64,000 bases of DNA from Eubacterium nodatum ATCC 33099 (GTDB lineage Bacteria > Bacillota > Clostridia > Peptostreptococcales > Anaerovoracaceae). The notes beneath the pieces are model-generated. The model saw only the letters and a list, made by a program, of their open reading frames with translations, was not told where the DNA came from and made no database searches. The stretch spans positions 28,667 to 92,666 of the forward strand of contig AZKM01000001.1 of NCBI GenBank assembly GCA_000510425.1, written 5' to 3'. The position numbers and the translations under genes are program-made. Below, piece after piece: positions 1-10,308 of the stretch (position 1 is its first letter; each line of letters opens with the position of its first letter).

Positions 1-76
1 CTATATATGATAGTTATTACATCAGATAAATGAAGTATCAAGAGCTTATCGACAAACCCCGCCGTACATACTATAT

Positions 77-1225
77 TTATTTCATGCCTTGATCCTTACG
101 AATTTTTTCTATTAACTCATCTGCCCCCTCTGATTTTATCAGATTATTCCTGTCGGTGGTAAACATGACAACTTCAATTTTAACTTCGTCCTTTAGCCTG
201 AAGTTAAGAAACCAAAGTGCTCTGTCGCAGATTCTCCTCTTCAACTCAGGAAACCACGGCATATCCTTTACAAGCTCAAATGCCTTATCTGTATTTACAC
301 ATTTTAGCATTTTTTCAAGCAGAGGTACAGGTGCTCCTAAAATGGCACTGTGTGTTACGAAAACCTCCATTCTCGCATCTGCATAAAGAGAATGAGTATT
401 CATAACGCCTGCAGCGATTTTCACAAGTTTTCCGGTATGCCCCACCAATAGAACTTCTTTGAATCCCTTATATTTAATATAATCTAAAGCCTCTCCCACG
501 AAGTTTGAAATTTCTGCCGCCTTATCTATATCCAACCCCAAATATGTTTTACAGAAGTCCATTCCATAATTGCCCGGAGCAATTAAAATCCTTTCCGGAT
601 TTTCTGCATATCTTTTGTCTATATCAACTTTAATAGTATCAAGCAGTGCCTTTTCACTCATGGGTTCCACTATTCCCGTAGTTCCCAAAATAGAAATTCC
701 TCCTATAATTCCAAGTTTAGGATTAAAAGTCTTTCTTCCGACTTCTTCTCCTCCCGGTACGAAAACTTCAACTCTAAGCCCCCTGTGATACCCATGTCGC
801 CTGCAAACTCTCAAAAGATTTTCCCTGATCATTTTCCTTGGAACCGGATTTATTGCAGCCTCTCCTACTTTACACTGAAGACCATCCTGAGTCACCCTGC
901 CGACTCCAATACCACCATCTATTATAATATCTTCGGTTTCTGTTTTTGTAACCTTAACGGTAATTGGAAGTCCATGTGTTGCATCTGCGTCATCGCCACC
1001 GTCTTTAATTATGGCACAGACCGCCTCATCATTTGACCACTGTGCATTTTCCACATCAAAAATCGCCTCCTGACCCTTTGGCAATTTAATTTCAACCTGA
1101 AGAACCTTTTTGCCTGTGAGCAGCATTTCAAGAGACGCTGTAGCAGCTGCAGTGGCACAGCTTCCGGTGGTGTATCCACATCTCAACTTTTTTCCGTTTA
1201 CCAACCTGTATTTCTCATTTTTCAT
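77..1225 (-). CDS. cbiD: Cobalt-precorrin-5B (C1)-methyltransferase CbiD
   Basis: This 382-residue protein is full length for CbiD, which methylates C1 of cobalt-precorrin-5B with SAM in the anaerobic branch of cobalamin synthesis. The N-terminal GYTTGSCATAA stretch (residues 17-27) is the family hallmark, followed by the DGGIGVGRVT and AINPVPR segments. The ATG is preceded by ACGGAG at good spacing. The gene is the last on the left, so further cobalamin genes may lie outside the window. No cobalamin riboswitch is visible in the 295 bases between it and gltX; that stretch holds only a short palindrome, CTGATATTATCAG, at 1337-1349. Confidence 0.95.
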   Translation of the reverse strand: MKNEKYRLVNGKKLRCGYTTGSCATAAATASLEMLLTGKKVLQVEIKLPKGQEAIFDVENAQWSNDEAVCAIIKDGGDDADATHGLPITVKVTKTETEDIIIDGGIGVGRVTQDGLQCKVGEAAINPVPRKMIRENLLRVCRRHGYHRGLRVEVFVPGGEEVGRKTFNPKLGIIGGISILGTTGIVEPMSEKALLDTIKVDIDKRYAENPERILIAPGNYGMDFCKTYLGLDIDKAAEISNFVGEALDYIKYKGFKEVLLVGHTGKLVKIAAGVMNTHSLYADARMEVFVTHSAILGAPVPLLEKMLKCVNTDKAFELVKDMPWFPELKRRICDRALWFLNFRLKDEVKIEVVMFTTDRNNLIKSEGADELIEKIRKDQGMK

Positions 1226-1520
1226 GTATAGCTCCGTTTTTCATGAAACGATTTCTCTGTTTCATTATATTCCACCTGTGATACCATGTCAAAGAATTTA
1301 GAAAAACATAAAACCCTGAAAATTATCGGACAAAGACTGATATTATCAGGTACCATTTCTATGTTTTTTCCAAATATTATTCTGAAAAAAAGAAACTGAG
1401 ATAAACCTTAATTCAAAAGGTCTGCCCCAGTTCTCTATTGACTTTATTTTTCATATACGCTTTATGATTCTTTGCTTCACCCCAACATCCGACATATAGT
1501 CCTTCATTTTCTATTGGTAC

Positions 1521-3191
1521 TTAACAGCCGAATCTGCTTCTAACCTTTTCCTCACCCAGAATCTGTTGGATTTCCCAAATATCCGGAGACTGACTTCTGC
1601 CCATAAGTGCAATCCTTATAACTGTACTTACATGACCCACATGACCTTTGTACTTCTCCGGATGTTTTTTATAATCCTTCGGTTTTGCGGCATATCCCAT
1701 GGAAACTGCAATTTCTCTAATTTTATCAAACCAACGGCTTTGATCATCTCCGTGGTCATAACTTTCCATGTATGAAGTCAATATCTTCTCTGCATCTTCC
1801 CTCGAAACTTCGGTCGGATTTTCTTCTTCTATCTTAAAATGTCCGTCAAAGAAATAGCTTATAAAATCCATAATCTGTCTTCCGTAAATCAGGTCTTTAC
1901 GAGGTTTCTTATCATTTCTGCCCAGGTCTAAAATTTTCAGCATATATGCTCTGTCCTCAAACATATCGGAAAACTCCGGTGCGAATTCACAGGACCAAGA
2001 CTTTAAAAAGTCGTACAAATCCTCTGCAGAAATTTTGAGAAGGACTTCTTTGCTGATGTCATTAAGTTTATTAAGGTCGAATAATGCCCCCGAACTACTC
2101 ATTTTTTCCGTGGTAAACGGAAACTCATCTATGGAACTTTCCGGATTTTCCATTCTCCACTCTTCAAAATTCGAGTTTAAGATTGTCAAAAGATATTCCC
2201 TCACCGCTGCCGGATGATACCCCTGATTTCTATAATATGTGAGAGCCAGCTCAGGATCTTCACGCTTAGAAAGTTTTCTCTTGTTCCCATTTTCATCCAG
2301 TTTCATAAGCTGTGCCGTATGGCAATAAATCGGAATTTTCCAGCCCAATTTTTCAAACAGTTCTATATGAGTGGGAAGTGATGACAGCCACTCTGCGCCT
2401 CGTACAACATGTGTGGTTCTCATTAAATGATCATCAATTACATGGGCAAAATGGTAGGTCGGAATTCCTGTTGCCTTTAAAATAACGATGTCCATGAAAT
2501 TTTCCGGCATAGTCAGGGTTCCACGAATTGCATCCTCTACACTTACCTTTCTTACCTCGATCTTCTCCTCATCTCCGTCAATTGTCTTAATTGCATCTTT
2601 TCCTTCAGATTTAAGGCGAAGTACATAAGGTCTGCCTTCTTTCAGAGCCTTTTCAACATCTTTTAAATCCCATTCCCTGCACCTTGCAAACTCACCATAT
2701 ATGCCCGGAGTCTTTTTATCTGCCTCCTGGGATACTCTGATTTCTGAAATTTCTTCCTCAGTTAAAAAACATGGATAGGCCTTGCCCTCTTCCACCAATT
2801 TCTTTGCAAAGCATTGATAAATTTCGCCCCTACGGCTCTGGGTATAATCTCCGTAATCACCCATGTCCCCAGATTTGCCTGCACCTTCATCAAATTTGAT
2901 TCCAAAGAATTTCAAGGAGTCTATGATTGTCTCCACAGCACCTTCAACATATCTCTTATCATCAGTATCTTCTATTCTAAGGTAAAACACTCCATTGGAC
3001 TGATGCGCCATTCTTTCGTCTACAAAGGCTCCGTAAAGATTCCCCAAATGCATAAAACCTGTCGGACTCGGACCGAGTCTGGTGACTTTCGCTTCTTTTG
3101 GAAGATCTCTTTCCGGATACATCTTTTCATATTCTTCCGGCGATTTATTTATATGCGGAAACAATAACTGTGCAAGCTTTTTATAATCCAT
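1521..3191 (-). CDS. gltX: Glutamyl-tRNA synthetase
   Basis: This 556-residue class I aminoacyl-tRNA synthetase charges tRNA-Glu, and possibly tRNA-Gln where an amidotransferase is used. The HIGH signature appears as HLGN within PSPTGFMHLGNLYGAF, near residue 48, and the KMSKS loop as KLSKRED near residue 310. The protein is longer than the roughly 490 residues of typical GluRS, with a short N-terminal extension before the Rossmann fold and an extended C-terminal anticodon-binding region. The start ATG has an AGGAG ribosome site. It lies 56 bases downstream of the UPF0340 gene on the same strand, so the two may be co-transcribed. Confidence 0.93.
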   Translation of the reverse strand: MDYKKLAQLLFPHINKSPEEYEKMYPERDLPKEAKVTRLGPSPTGFMHLGNLYGAFVDERMAHQSNGVFYLRIEDTDDKRYVEGAVETIIDSLKFFGIKFDEGAGKSGDMGDYGDYTQSRRGEIYQCFAKKLVEEGKAYPCFLTEEEISEIRVSQEADKKTPGIYGEFARCREWDLKDVEKALKEGRPYVLRLKSEGKDAIKTIDGDEEKIEVRKVSVEDAIRGTLTMPENFMDIVILKATGIPTYHFAHVIDDHLMRTTHVVRGAEWLSSLPTHIELFEKLGWKIPIYCHTAQLMKLDENGNKRKLSKREDPELALTYYRNQGYHPAAVREYLLTILNSNFEEWRMENPESSIDEFPFTTEKMSSSGALFDLNKLNDISKEVLLKISAEDLYDFLKSWSCEFAPEFSDMFEDRAYMLKILDLGRNDKKPRKDLIYGRQIMDFISYFFDGHFKIEEENPTEVSREDAEKILTSYMESYDHGDDQSRWFDKIREIAVSMGYAAKPKDYKKHPEKYKGHVGHVSTVIRIALMGRSQSPDIWEIQQILGEEKVRSRFGC

Positions 3192-3247
3192 ATATTTTCT
3201 CCTCGTTTACTTGGTTCATATATTAAGGTCTACATATAGAACTACAC

Positions 3248-3817
3248 CTATAGTCGAACCTCCCCACCTGATAATCTGTCATCATAGACAGCTCTGCTGC
3301 CGCCTATAAATTTAGGTCTTGTTCTGACGCAAACCACATTTGCCTCACCGATTTTCTTAATCTTTGTCCTTACCGGAACTGCAACAGCTCTCAGGTGCAT
3401 ACCTATTATGGTATCACCGATATCCATACCTGCCGCAGCCTTTATGTGTTCAACTGCAACCGGATCTTTTGCATTCTCATAATGAGTCACAGAAAAAGAC
3501 CCCCCTGCATGCAGCTGTGGAACCACATTACAAATCTCCGTTCCTTTAGGCAAAGCTTCTTTCTCCACTATTATGGCTCTGTTCAGATGTTCGCAGCATT
3601 GAGCGGCCAGATAAATTCCTCTTTCATCTAAAAGCGGTTTTATTCCCTCGTATATAGCCTTTGCAACATTGATATCCGAGCCTCTGCCTATATGCTGTCC
3701 CTTTACCTCACTTGAGGAGCAACCAACCACAAAGATTTCTCCCTTTTCGATTTTCGCTGTTTTAAGCAGTTCTTCACATGCTTCTTTTGCCCGAACTTTA
3801 ATTTCTTCATAAGTCAT
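3248..3817 (-). CDS. UPF0340 (YwlG-like) family protein
   Basis: This 189-residue protein matches the UPF0340/TIGR01440 family of Firmicutes in length and in conserved segments: VGCSSSEVKGQHIG near residue 31, LAAQCCEHLNRAIIVE near residue 70 and GMHLRAVAVPVR near residue 138. The molecular function of the family is not established. AAGGAG precedes the ATG at normal spacing. It lies 38 bases after ahcY and 56 before gltX, all on the minus strand, so a shared transcript is plausible. Confidence 0.85.
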   Translation of the reverse strand: MTYEEIKVRAKEACEELLKTAKIEKGEIFVVGCSSSEVKGQHIGRGSDINVAKAIYEGIKPLLDERGIYLAAQCCEHLNRAIIVEKEALPKGTEICNVVPQLHAGGSFSVTHYENAKDPVAVEHIKAAAGMDIGDTIIGMHLRAVAVPVRTKIKKIGEANVVCVRTRPKFIGGSRAVYDDRLSGGEVRL

Positions 3818-3855
3818 TTGATTACTCCTTCCCTTTATCTTATCCGCAAAACTTT

Positions 3856-5106
3856 TTATACATCCCAGCTGTTCAGATACGCTTCCTGCTCCTCCGTAAG
3901 TTTATCGATTTCAATACCCCATGCTTCAAGCTTAAGCCTTGCAACATCATCGTCAATTTCTTTACTGACATCTATTACTTCTCGATTAAGGTTCATGTGG
4001 TTTTCTTTCACATAAAGAGCTGACATCGCCTGAACCGCAAAACTCATATCCATAATTTCCGCAGGATGCCCGTCTGCTGCCGCAATATTCACAAGTCTTC
4101 CCTCTGCAATAACATTGATCCAGTTATCGTTAGGAAGCCTGTAACCCATAATATTATTTCTTGTTTCCTTCTTCTCCAAAGCGACTTTTTCTAATTCGTC
4201 CATGTCTATTTCGCAGTTAAAATGTCCGGCATTGGTCAAAATAGCCCTGTCCTTCATTGTCATCATCTGAGGAACAGTAATGGTCTTACAGCATCCTGTT
4301 GCACTTACGAAAATATCTCCCAAAGGTGCGGCTTTATCCATAGTCATTATGTCAAAACCATCCATTTTAGCTTCTATTGCCCTGACCGGATTGATTTCTG
4401 TCACTATTACTTTAGCCCCCAGAGATGCCGCTCTCATTGCAATTCCCCGTGAGCACCAGCCATACCCCACTACCACAACGGTTTTAGATGCAATAATCAA
4501 ATTGGTATTCCTCATTATGCTGTCCCACACTGACTGTCCCGTTCCATACCTATTGTCGAAAAGGTGCTTACAATCAGCATCGTTAACTGCAACCATCGGA
4601 AACTTGAGGATTCCTTCTCTTTCCATGGCTTTGAGCCTAATTACACCGGTTGTGGTTTCCTCACAGCCTCCCCGGACTTCTTCCGCAAGATCAGGTCTTT
4701 TGGTATGGAGCAAACCCACAAGATCCCCTCCGTCATCTATAATTATGTTCGGCTTGCAGGACAGACACATTTCGATATGTCTGTCATACTCTTTCTGAGT
4801 TGCGCCATGGTATGCAAATACAGACAGACCGCTGTCTGCAAGGGCTGCTGCAACATCATCCTGAGTGGACAAAACATTACTTCCCGTTACATACATCTCT
4901 GCTCCTCCTGCAGCAAGGACGAGGCAAAGATAAGCGGTCTTTGCTTCCAGATGAACAGAAAGGGAAATCTTAATTCCCTCAAAAGGTTTTTCCTCTGCAA
5001 ATTTCTTTTCTAGGCCTGTAAGCAGAGGCATGTTATGCTTAACCCACTGTATTTTTTTATGACCTGACGGTGCCAACTCTATATCTCTAATTTCGTATTT
5101 TGACAT
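3856..5106 (-). CDS. ahcY: Adenosylhomocysteinase (SAH hydrolase)
   Basis: This 416-residue cytosolic enzyme hydrolyses S-adenosylhomocysteine to adenosine and homocysteine, removing the product of SAM-dependent methylation. Visible hallmarks are the substrate segment SVHLEAKTAYLC, the NAD-binding loop VVVGYGWCSRG, the segment LTNAGHFNCEID and the C-terminal AADGHPAEIMDMSFA. The start at 5106 (MSKYEIRDIEL) is chosen because GAAGGGG precedes it; the frame is open 14 codons further upstream but without a ribosome site. It sits 110 bases downstream of glmS and may have its own promoter there. The neighbouring SAM-dependent cbiD is consistent with a need to recycle SAH. Confidence 0.93.
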   Translation of the reverse strand: MSKYEIRDIELAPSGHKKIQWVKHNMPLLTGLEKKFAEEKPFEGIKISLSVHLEAKTAYLCLVLAAGGAEMYVTGSNVLSTQDDVAAALADSGLSVFAYHGATQKEYDRHIEMCLSCKPNIIIDDGGDLVGLLHTKRPDLAEEVRGGCEETTTGVIRLKAMEREGILKFPMVAVNDADCKHLFDNRYGTGQSVWDSIMRNTNLIIASKTVVVVGYGWCSRGIAMRAASLGAKVIVTEINPVRAIEAKMDGFDIMTMDKAAPLGDIFVSATGCCKTITVPQMMTMKDRAILTNAGHFNCEIDMDELEKVALEKKETRNNIMGYRLPNDNWINVIAEGRLVNIAAADGHPAEIMDMSFAVQAMSALYVKENHMNLNREVIDVSKEIDDDVARLKLEAWGIEIDKLTEEQEAYLNSWDV

Positions 5107-5215
5107 TTTTTCCCCTTCGTTCAAAGTAATAATATATATTGAAATCATTTTATCATATGTAAACAGTATTTCTACAATTGATAAAATAATACGTTATTTG
5201 CTCTCCTGAAACAAG

Positions 5216-7054
5216 TTATTCAACAGTCACAGATTTTGCCAGGTTTCTGGGTTTATCAATATCTTCACCCTTGATCTTAGCCACATAATAGGCAAACAAC
5301 TGAAGGGGTATAACAGAAAGTATAGGCGTAACTTCATCATCGCACTCCGGAATATATACCGTTTCGGTACTCTCTGCCTCTATCTTAGTATTCCCTTCCT
5401 TTGCAACGGAAATAACATGAGCCATTCTCGCCTTTACCTCAACGATATTTGAATACATCTTATCGAACAAGAAATTTTGTGTAGCCAAGGCAATCACAAT
5501 GGTCTCCGGTTCCATCAGTGCAATAGTTCCATGCTTTAGTTCTCCTGCCGCAATTGCAAAAGAGTTGATGTATGAAATTTCTTTCAGTTTAAGGGAACCT
5601 TCAAGTGCCACAGCTGAATCTAATCCGCGCCCTATGAAAAACACCTGGGTTCGGTTATACAAGCGTTCTGCCAGCTTCTGTATTTCATTGCTTTTCTTTA
5701 AAATTTCATCTATCTTCGCCGGCATAGCCATAAGTTCCTGAATTATATTGTCGTAATATTCTTTTGAAATTGTTCCCGTTAAATCAGCCAGATAAAGCCC
5801 TATTAAGTACATACAAACCAGCTGAGTCGTATAGGCTTTGGTGGACGCCACGGCAATCTCCGGTCCTGCCCAGGTGTAGAACACATCATTCGACTCTCTG
5901 GCAACAGAGCTTCCCACAACATTGCAGATTGAAAGCACTCGAGCACCGTGGCTCTTCGCCTCCCTTAAAGCCGCCAGCGTATCCAGTGTCTCTCCCGATT
6001 GACTTATCGCTATAAATAAAGTTTTTTCATCCATAACCGGGTTTCTATATCTGAACTCAGATGCCACATCAATTTCAACCGGAATTCTTGCCATCTTCTC
6101 AATCACATACTTTCCTACCATTCCTGCGTGATACGCAGTGCCACAGGCTACGATATATACTTTTGAAAAATTCTTTACATCCTCTGCAGTAAGTGAAATT
6201 CCGTCAAGCTTAATTCTTCCCTCTTCATCTATTCTTCTAAGCAGTGTTTCTTCTACCGCTTTTGGTTGTTCGTAGATTTCCTTCAGCATAAAGTGTTCAT
6301 AGCCGCCTTTTTCAGCATCTTCTATGCTCCAGTTCACTTTCATCAGTTCCCGTTTTACCGGTTTTCTTGAAGAATCATAAATCTTTATTTCATCAGGTGT
6401 ACAAACCACCATCTCATCGTTTTCTATTAAATAAATATCATTTACATACTTTAGCAGTGCAGGTATATCTGATGCAATAAATTTGCAGTCTTTTCCCACG
6501 CCTGCAATTAGGGGGGCATCCTTTCTGTATGCAACGATTTTGTCCTTTTCATTTGAAGAAACCACGCCGATGGCATAGGCTCCCGTCATTTCTTTTACAG
6601 CCTCATAGACAGCATCTTCAAGATTTCCACCGTTTTTCCCATGTAAAATTCCTATGAGCTTGGCTATTACCTCAGTATCCGTTTCAGTCTGAAACTCAAT
6701 ACCATTTTCTTCAGAAAGCTTATTTCTAAGCTCAACATAGTTTTCCACAATTCCGTTGTGGACCACTGCGATTTCACCATCACTGCTTATATGGGGGTGT
6801 GCGTTCAAATCAGAAGGAGCACCGTGTGTTGCCCATCTGGTATGACCGATTCCTGTGGTTCCGGTTAATTTTTCACCCTTTATTAAACCCTCAAGGTCTG
6901 CAATTTTCCCCTGCTTTTTCCTCACAACAATAGTATTACCGCTCTGCAGTGCAATACCGGCAGAATCATATCCTCTGTACTCCAATTTTTTGAGTCCTTC
7001 AATTATGATGCCTTTAGCTTGTGCGTTTCCTGTATATCCAACGATACCACACAT
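5216..7054 (-). CDS. glmS: Glutamine-fructose-6-phosphate aminotransferase
   Basis: This 612-residue cytosolic enzyme makes glucosamine-6-phosphate from fructose-6-phosphate and glutamine, the first step toward UDP-GlcNAc. The mature N-terminal Cys2 nucleophile is present (MCGIVGYTG), with GIGHTRWATHG in the glutaminase domain and two SIS domains in the C-terminal half (SQSGETLDT, STKAYTTQ). AGGAGG precedes the ATG. It begins only 12 bases after glmM, so it is the last gene of the cdaA-cdaR-glmM-glmS operon and there is no room for a glmS ribozyme in front of it. Confidence 0.97.
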   Translation of the reverse strand: MCGIVGYTGNAQAKGIIIEGLKKLEYRGYDSAGIALQSGNTIVVRKKQGKIADLEGLIKGEKLTGTTGIGHTRWATHGAPSDLNAHPHISSDGEIAVVHNGIVENYVELRNKLSEENGIEFQTETDTEVIAKLIGILHGKNGGNLEDAVYEAVKEMTGAYAIGVVSSNEKDKIVAYRKDAPLIAGVGKDCKFIASDIPALLKYVNDIYLIENDEMVVCTPDEIKIYDSSRKPVKRELMKVNWSIEDAEKGGYEHFMLKEIYEQPKAVEETLLRRIDEEGRIKLDGISLTAEDVKNFSKVYIVACGTAYHAGMVGKYVIEKMARIPVEIDVASEFRYRNPVMDEKTLFIAISQSGETLDTLAALREAKSHGARVLSICNVVGSSVARESNDVFYTWAGPEIAVASTKAYTTQLVCMYLIGLYLADLTGTISKEYYDNIIQELMAMPAKIDEILKKSNEIQKLAERLYNRTQVFFIGRGLDSAVALEGSLKLKEISYINSFAIAAGELKHGTIALMEPETIVIALATQNFLFDKMYSNIVEVKARMAHVISVAKEGNTKIEAESTETVYIPECDDEVTPILSVIPLQLFAYYVAKIKGEDIDKPRNLAKSVTVE

Positions 7055-7066
7055 ATATGATACCTC

Positions 7067-8422
7067 CTATTTTCCGTATTTTTTTCTGATCAATTCAGCC
7101 AAATCATTTGCAAGTTCTGAAATATGCTCTTTATCCTTTCCTTCAATCATAACACGAACCAGAGATTCTGTCCCCGAAGGTCTTATAAGGACTCTGCCCT
7201 CTCCTCCCAGTTCATCCTCAATTAAAGAAATTGATGCAATTATTTCTTCATCACTTTTGTATGCAATCTTTCCTTCCTTGCTAACCTTTGCATTGACAAG
7301 CACCTGTGGATAAAGTACAACTTCATCGGAAAGTTCTGAGGCAGTTTTCCCTGAATGTACCATAGCCTTGATAAACTGAAGCGATGAAAGGGTTCCGTCT
7401 CCTGTGGTAGAATAGTTTCTGAATATAATATGTCCCGACTGCTCTCCGCCTATGACACAGCCTGTCTGAAGCATGGATTCAAGGACATACCTGTCTCCGA
7501 CATTGGTAATCTCAACACTTGCACCCATATCCTCCACAAATCTGTGAAAACCCATATTACTCATAACCGTTGCCGTAACCAGATCGCCTGCCAGCTGACC
7601 CATATCTTTAAGCATCTTTGCACAGATACATATGGTCTTATCTCCATCTACAATTCTCCCCTTTTCATCAACTACGATAAGTCTGTCTGCATCTCCATCA
7701 TAGGCAAGCCCTATATCAGCCTTTTCCTTTACAACGGTTTTCTGCAGAAGCTCAGGATTAGTTGAGCCGATTTTATCGTTAATATTGACGCCGTTAGGCG
7801 AATCCCCAACGGTAATAACCCTTGCACCGAGCCTCTCATAGACCTTAGGGGCAACCTTATATGAAGCTCCGTTTGCACAATCTAAAACCACGGTTTTTCC
7901 TTCAAGTATATAATCCACCGTTGAGAGAAGGTACTCTATGTATAGCAGCTCTGCTTCTCTGGATAAGTCAATTTCCTTCCCCAGGTTTGCTCCTTCCGGT
8001 TTTTCCTGTGGAAAACTTTTTTCACCCAGGGCATAGCTCTCTATTTCTTCCTCTATTTCATCACTTAACTTATATCCGTCTCCGTTAAAAAACTTAATTC
8101 CGTTATCTCTGTACGGATTGTGTGAGGCTGAGATTACCACCCCCGCCTGTGCATCATAAACCCTGACCAATCTTGCAATTGCAGGTGTAGGTGTCACACC
8201 TATTTTAATTACATTTCCACCCATTGACAAAATTCCGGCAGTCAAAGCATTTTCCAGCATGTCTCCCGACAATCTTGTATCTTTTCCGATTACGATAGCC
8301 GGCTGCTTATGCAAATGCCCTAAAACCGTTGCACCTGCTCTGCCGAGATTATATGCAAGCTCCGGCGTCAAATCCACATTTGCAATGCCCCGAACTCCAT
8401 CTGTTCCAAACAATACACCCAT
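7067..8422 (-). CDS. glmM: Phosphoglucosamine mutase
   Basis: This 451-residue enzyme interconverts glucosamine-6-phosphate and glucosamine-1-phosphate. The phosphorylated serine lies in SASHNP (Ser100), the metal loop is DGDADR near residue 242, and the C-terminal phosphate-binding loop is IRPSGTES. N-terminal FGTDGVRG is typical of the family. It sits between cdaR and glmS, the arrangement well known in Firmicutes, where GlmM also binds and restrains the diadenylate cyclase CdaA. The 99 bases separating it from cdaR show no clear terminator, so one transcript is likely. Confidence 0.97.
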   Translation of the reverse strand: MGVLFGTDGVRGIANVDLTPELAYNLGRAGATVLGHLHKQPAIVIGKDTRLSGDMLENALTAGILSMGGNVIKIGVTPTPAIARLVRVYDAQAGVVISASHNPYRDNGIKFFNGDGYKLSDEIEEEIESYALGEKSFPQEKPEGANLGKEIDLSREAELLYIEYLLSTVDYILEGKTVVLDCANGASYKVAPKVYERLGARVITVGDSPNGVNINDKIGSTNPELLQKTVVKEKADIGLAYDGDADRLIVVDEKGRIVDGDKTICICAKMLKDMGQLAGDLVTATVMSNMGFHRFVEDMGASVEITNVGDRYVLESMLQTGCVIGGEQSGHIIFRNYSTTGDGTLSSLQFIKAMVHSGKTASELSDEVVLYPQVLVNAKVSKEGKIAYKSDEEIIASISLIEDELGGEGRVLIRPSGTESLVRVMIEGKDKEHISELANDLAELIRKKYGK

Positions 8423-8521
8423 CGTACTCCTCCATAATAACTTTTATATAAAATAGCAGTCTACCATTTTTCTTTACTCTAATTCATCGTGCAAAATGCC
8501 CGAAATCCTTGCAGCGGTATG

Positions 8522-9448
8522 TCAGTTTTTCTTTATTTTCCTCACTTTCACCGTCATAGCAAGTTTTTCGGTACTGTCGGAAAGCTCCACTCCATAAAGA
8601 ACAGGCTTTATAACAATATATGTATCTGAATACACTTTGGAAATATCTATTATTTCCGCTTTCACGGATTCTATTCTAGCCAAAGCAGACTCAGTGCCCC
8701 TGATTGTAATACTCTTCGGCAGTTTATATTCTCTTCTGTAGCGTTCTTGAGATGCTCCTTTAATTTTAACCTCCAGTTTTACTGTCTTTGTTTTATATAA
8801 AACAGACTGGACATTAACCGTATTCGACTCAAGAGTTATTCCCTTTACTTCTTTTCCGTATTTGTCCACCGGAACAACCTTTGACTCTATATTTTTCTGA
8901 TATTTTTCAACCTTAGAAAGGGCAATCTCTGTTTTAAGGGTTTTTACCTTTGCAACTTTAGATTTCCCTCCTGTAATCTGTATTTTTTTGGGGAAAATCC
9001 CCTTAGTACTCGGCTCATATCCGCTTTTAAGTTTTCCTGTATACTTAACATCTATGCCTCTGTTTTCACTGACTTTCTTTTCAACACTTATATTAACTTT
9101 GCCCGGGTTCTGCTCCTCAAGGGAAATCTTATGGGGAATTTTCACATCCAAAGAAATCTGATTTTCTCCTTCAGTTGAGTTTGAGACATCTGCATTCACT
9201 TTTATGTCAGAAGCCTTCAATTCATAAATCGTCTTACGCTTACCGGAAACTTTAACCATTACGGTTTTTTTACCCAAAGCTTTAACAGAAAGTCCGTGAT
9301 TTTCCAAAATCTGTTCATTTTGAAGAGTTATCGGCACCGACCTGTAAACCTTCGTGGTTTCCGGGTCAAGTTCCCCAATTACATAAAGCCAAAGTATTAC
9401 GGCAAGAATCAGGGATATAACTAAATTTGCTTTTTTACTTTGCAGCAT
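8522..9448 (-). CDS. cdaR: CdaR, YbbR-domain regulator of diadenylate cyclase
   Basis: This 308-residue protein has one N-terminal membrane segment (about residues 8-26, NLVISLILAVILWLYVIG) followed by three extracytoplasmic YbbR repeats. In Bacillus and Listeria CdaR binds CdaA and modulates c-di-AMP synthesis; that role is inferred here from family and position. The start overlaps the cdaA stop by 14 bases, implying translational coupling. The repeats are rich in Lys and Val and contain no catalytic motif. Confidence 0.9.
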   Translation of the reverse strand: MLQSKKANLVISLILAVILWLYVIGELDPETTKVYRSVPITLQNEQILENHGLSVKALGKKTVMVKVSGKRKTIYELKASDIKVNADVSNSTEGENQISLDVKIPHKISLEEQNPGKVNISVEKKVSENRGIDVKYTGKLKSGYEPSTKGIFPKKIQITGGKSKVAKVKTLKTEIALSKVEKYQKNIESKVVPVDKYGKEVKGITLESNTVNVQSVLYKTKTVKLEVKIKGASQERYRREYKLPKSITIRGTESALARIESVKAEIIDISKVYSDTYIVIKPVLYGVELSDSTEKLAMTVKVRKIKKN

Positions 9449-10280
9449 TCTTGCCCCTCCCTAATTTCTTTCCCCAAAATACAAGTTTAGAGGAAGACTC
9501 ATCCTCATCTATGAACAAATCCATTAGAATTTTTTCTACATTTTTCTTTTCCAGGAATCGTATAATCTGCCCGTCCTTTGCAACAGATATAATACCCGTT
9601 TCCTCGCTGACTATAAGCGTTACGGCATCGGAATTCTCTGTAATTCCGATTCCTGCTCTGTGTCTGGTTCCAAGACTTTTGTTAATACTTATCTTATCTG
9701 TCAACGGTAACACGCATCCCGCAGCATACACCTTATCCTGCCTGATGATAACTGCCCCGTCATGCAGTGGTGCTCCTTCATAAAAAAGGTTTCCCAAGAG
9801 TTCAGCAGAAATATCCGCATTGATCAGGGTTCCCGTTTCTGCAACATCTTCTAAGGTCACATCACGCTCAAATACGATCAAAGCTCCTGTTCTGCTGTCA
9901 GAAAAACTTGCCGTAATATTTGCGATTTCATTGCTTATATATTTTGCCTTATCCTTATCAATCTTGACAAACTTACTCATTCCGATCTTACTTCGTCCCA
10001 TATATTCAAGTCCCCGCCTCAATTCCGGCTGGAAGATCACCACCAAAGCAAAGAGACCTACGGTAAATACAGCTTTTAGAATCCAATGAACTACATATAA
10101 GTTCATATAATCCGCAACAAAATACGCAGCAATAACGAACAGTAAGCCCTTAAGTAATTGCTGTGCTCTGGTATCCTTAATAAATTCAAGAATCTTGTAT
10201 AAAATAAATGTGGTTATTAAAATATCTAATATATCATTGATTCCAATGGTAGAAATTGTATTTGAAAAAAAATTCTGCAT
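9435..10280 (-). CDS. cdaA: Membrane diadenylate cyclase CdaA (DacA)
   Basis: This 281-residue enzyme condenses two ATP into c-di-AMP. Three hydrophobic segments fill residues 12-85, followed by a DAC domain with the catalytic DGA motif (residues 174-176, in PLHDGAVII) and the RHR motif (206-208, in GTRHRAGIG). AGAGGTGA precedes the ATG. It heads the operon cdaA-cdaR-glmM-glmS and has a promoter candidate at 10309-10337. The arrangement ties c-di-AMP level to peptidoglycan precursor supply, as known in other Firmicutes. Confidence 0.95.
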   Translation of the reverse strand: MQNFFSNTISTIGINDILDILITTFILYKILEFIKDTRAQQLLKGLLFVIAAYFVADYMNLYVVHWILKAVFTVGLFALVVIFQPELRRGLEYMGRSKIGMSKFVKIDKDKAKYISNEIANITASFSDSRTGALIVFERDVTLEDVAETGTLINADISAELLGNLFYEGAPLHDGAVIIRQDKVYAAGCVLPLTDKISINKSLGTRHRAGIGITENSDAVTLIVSEETGIISVAKDGQIIRFLEKKNVEKILMDLFIDEDESSSKLVFWGKKLGRGKNAAK

Positions 10281-10308
10281 AAAATCACCTCTGCATTCCG
10301 CCCATATA

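Noticed and set aside
1226..1520. A cobalamin riboswitch in front of cbiD
   Set aside because: No B12 box or aptamer core is present; only a short palindrome at 1337-1349 is seen.
7055..7066. A glmS ribozyme ahead of glmS
   Set aside because: Only 12 bases separate glmM and glmS and the region holds just a ribosome site, so there is no room for the ribozyme.
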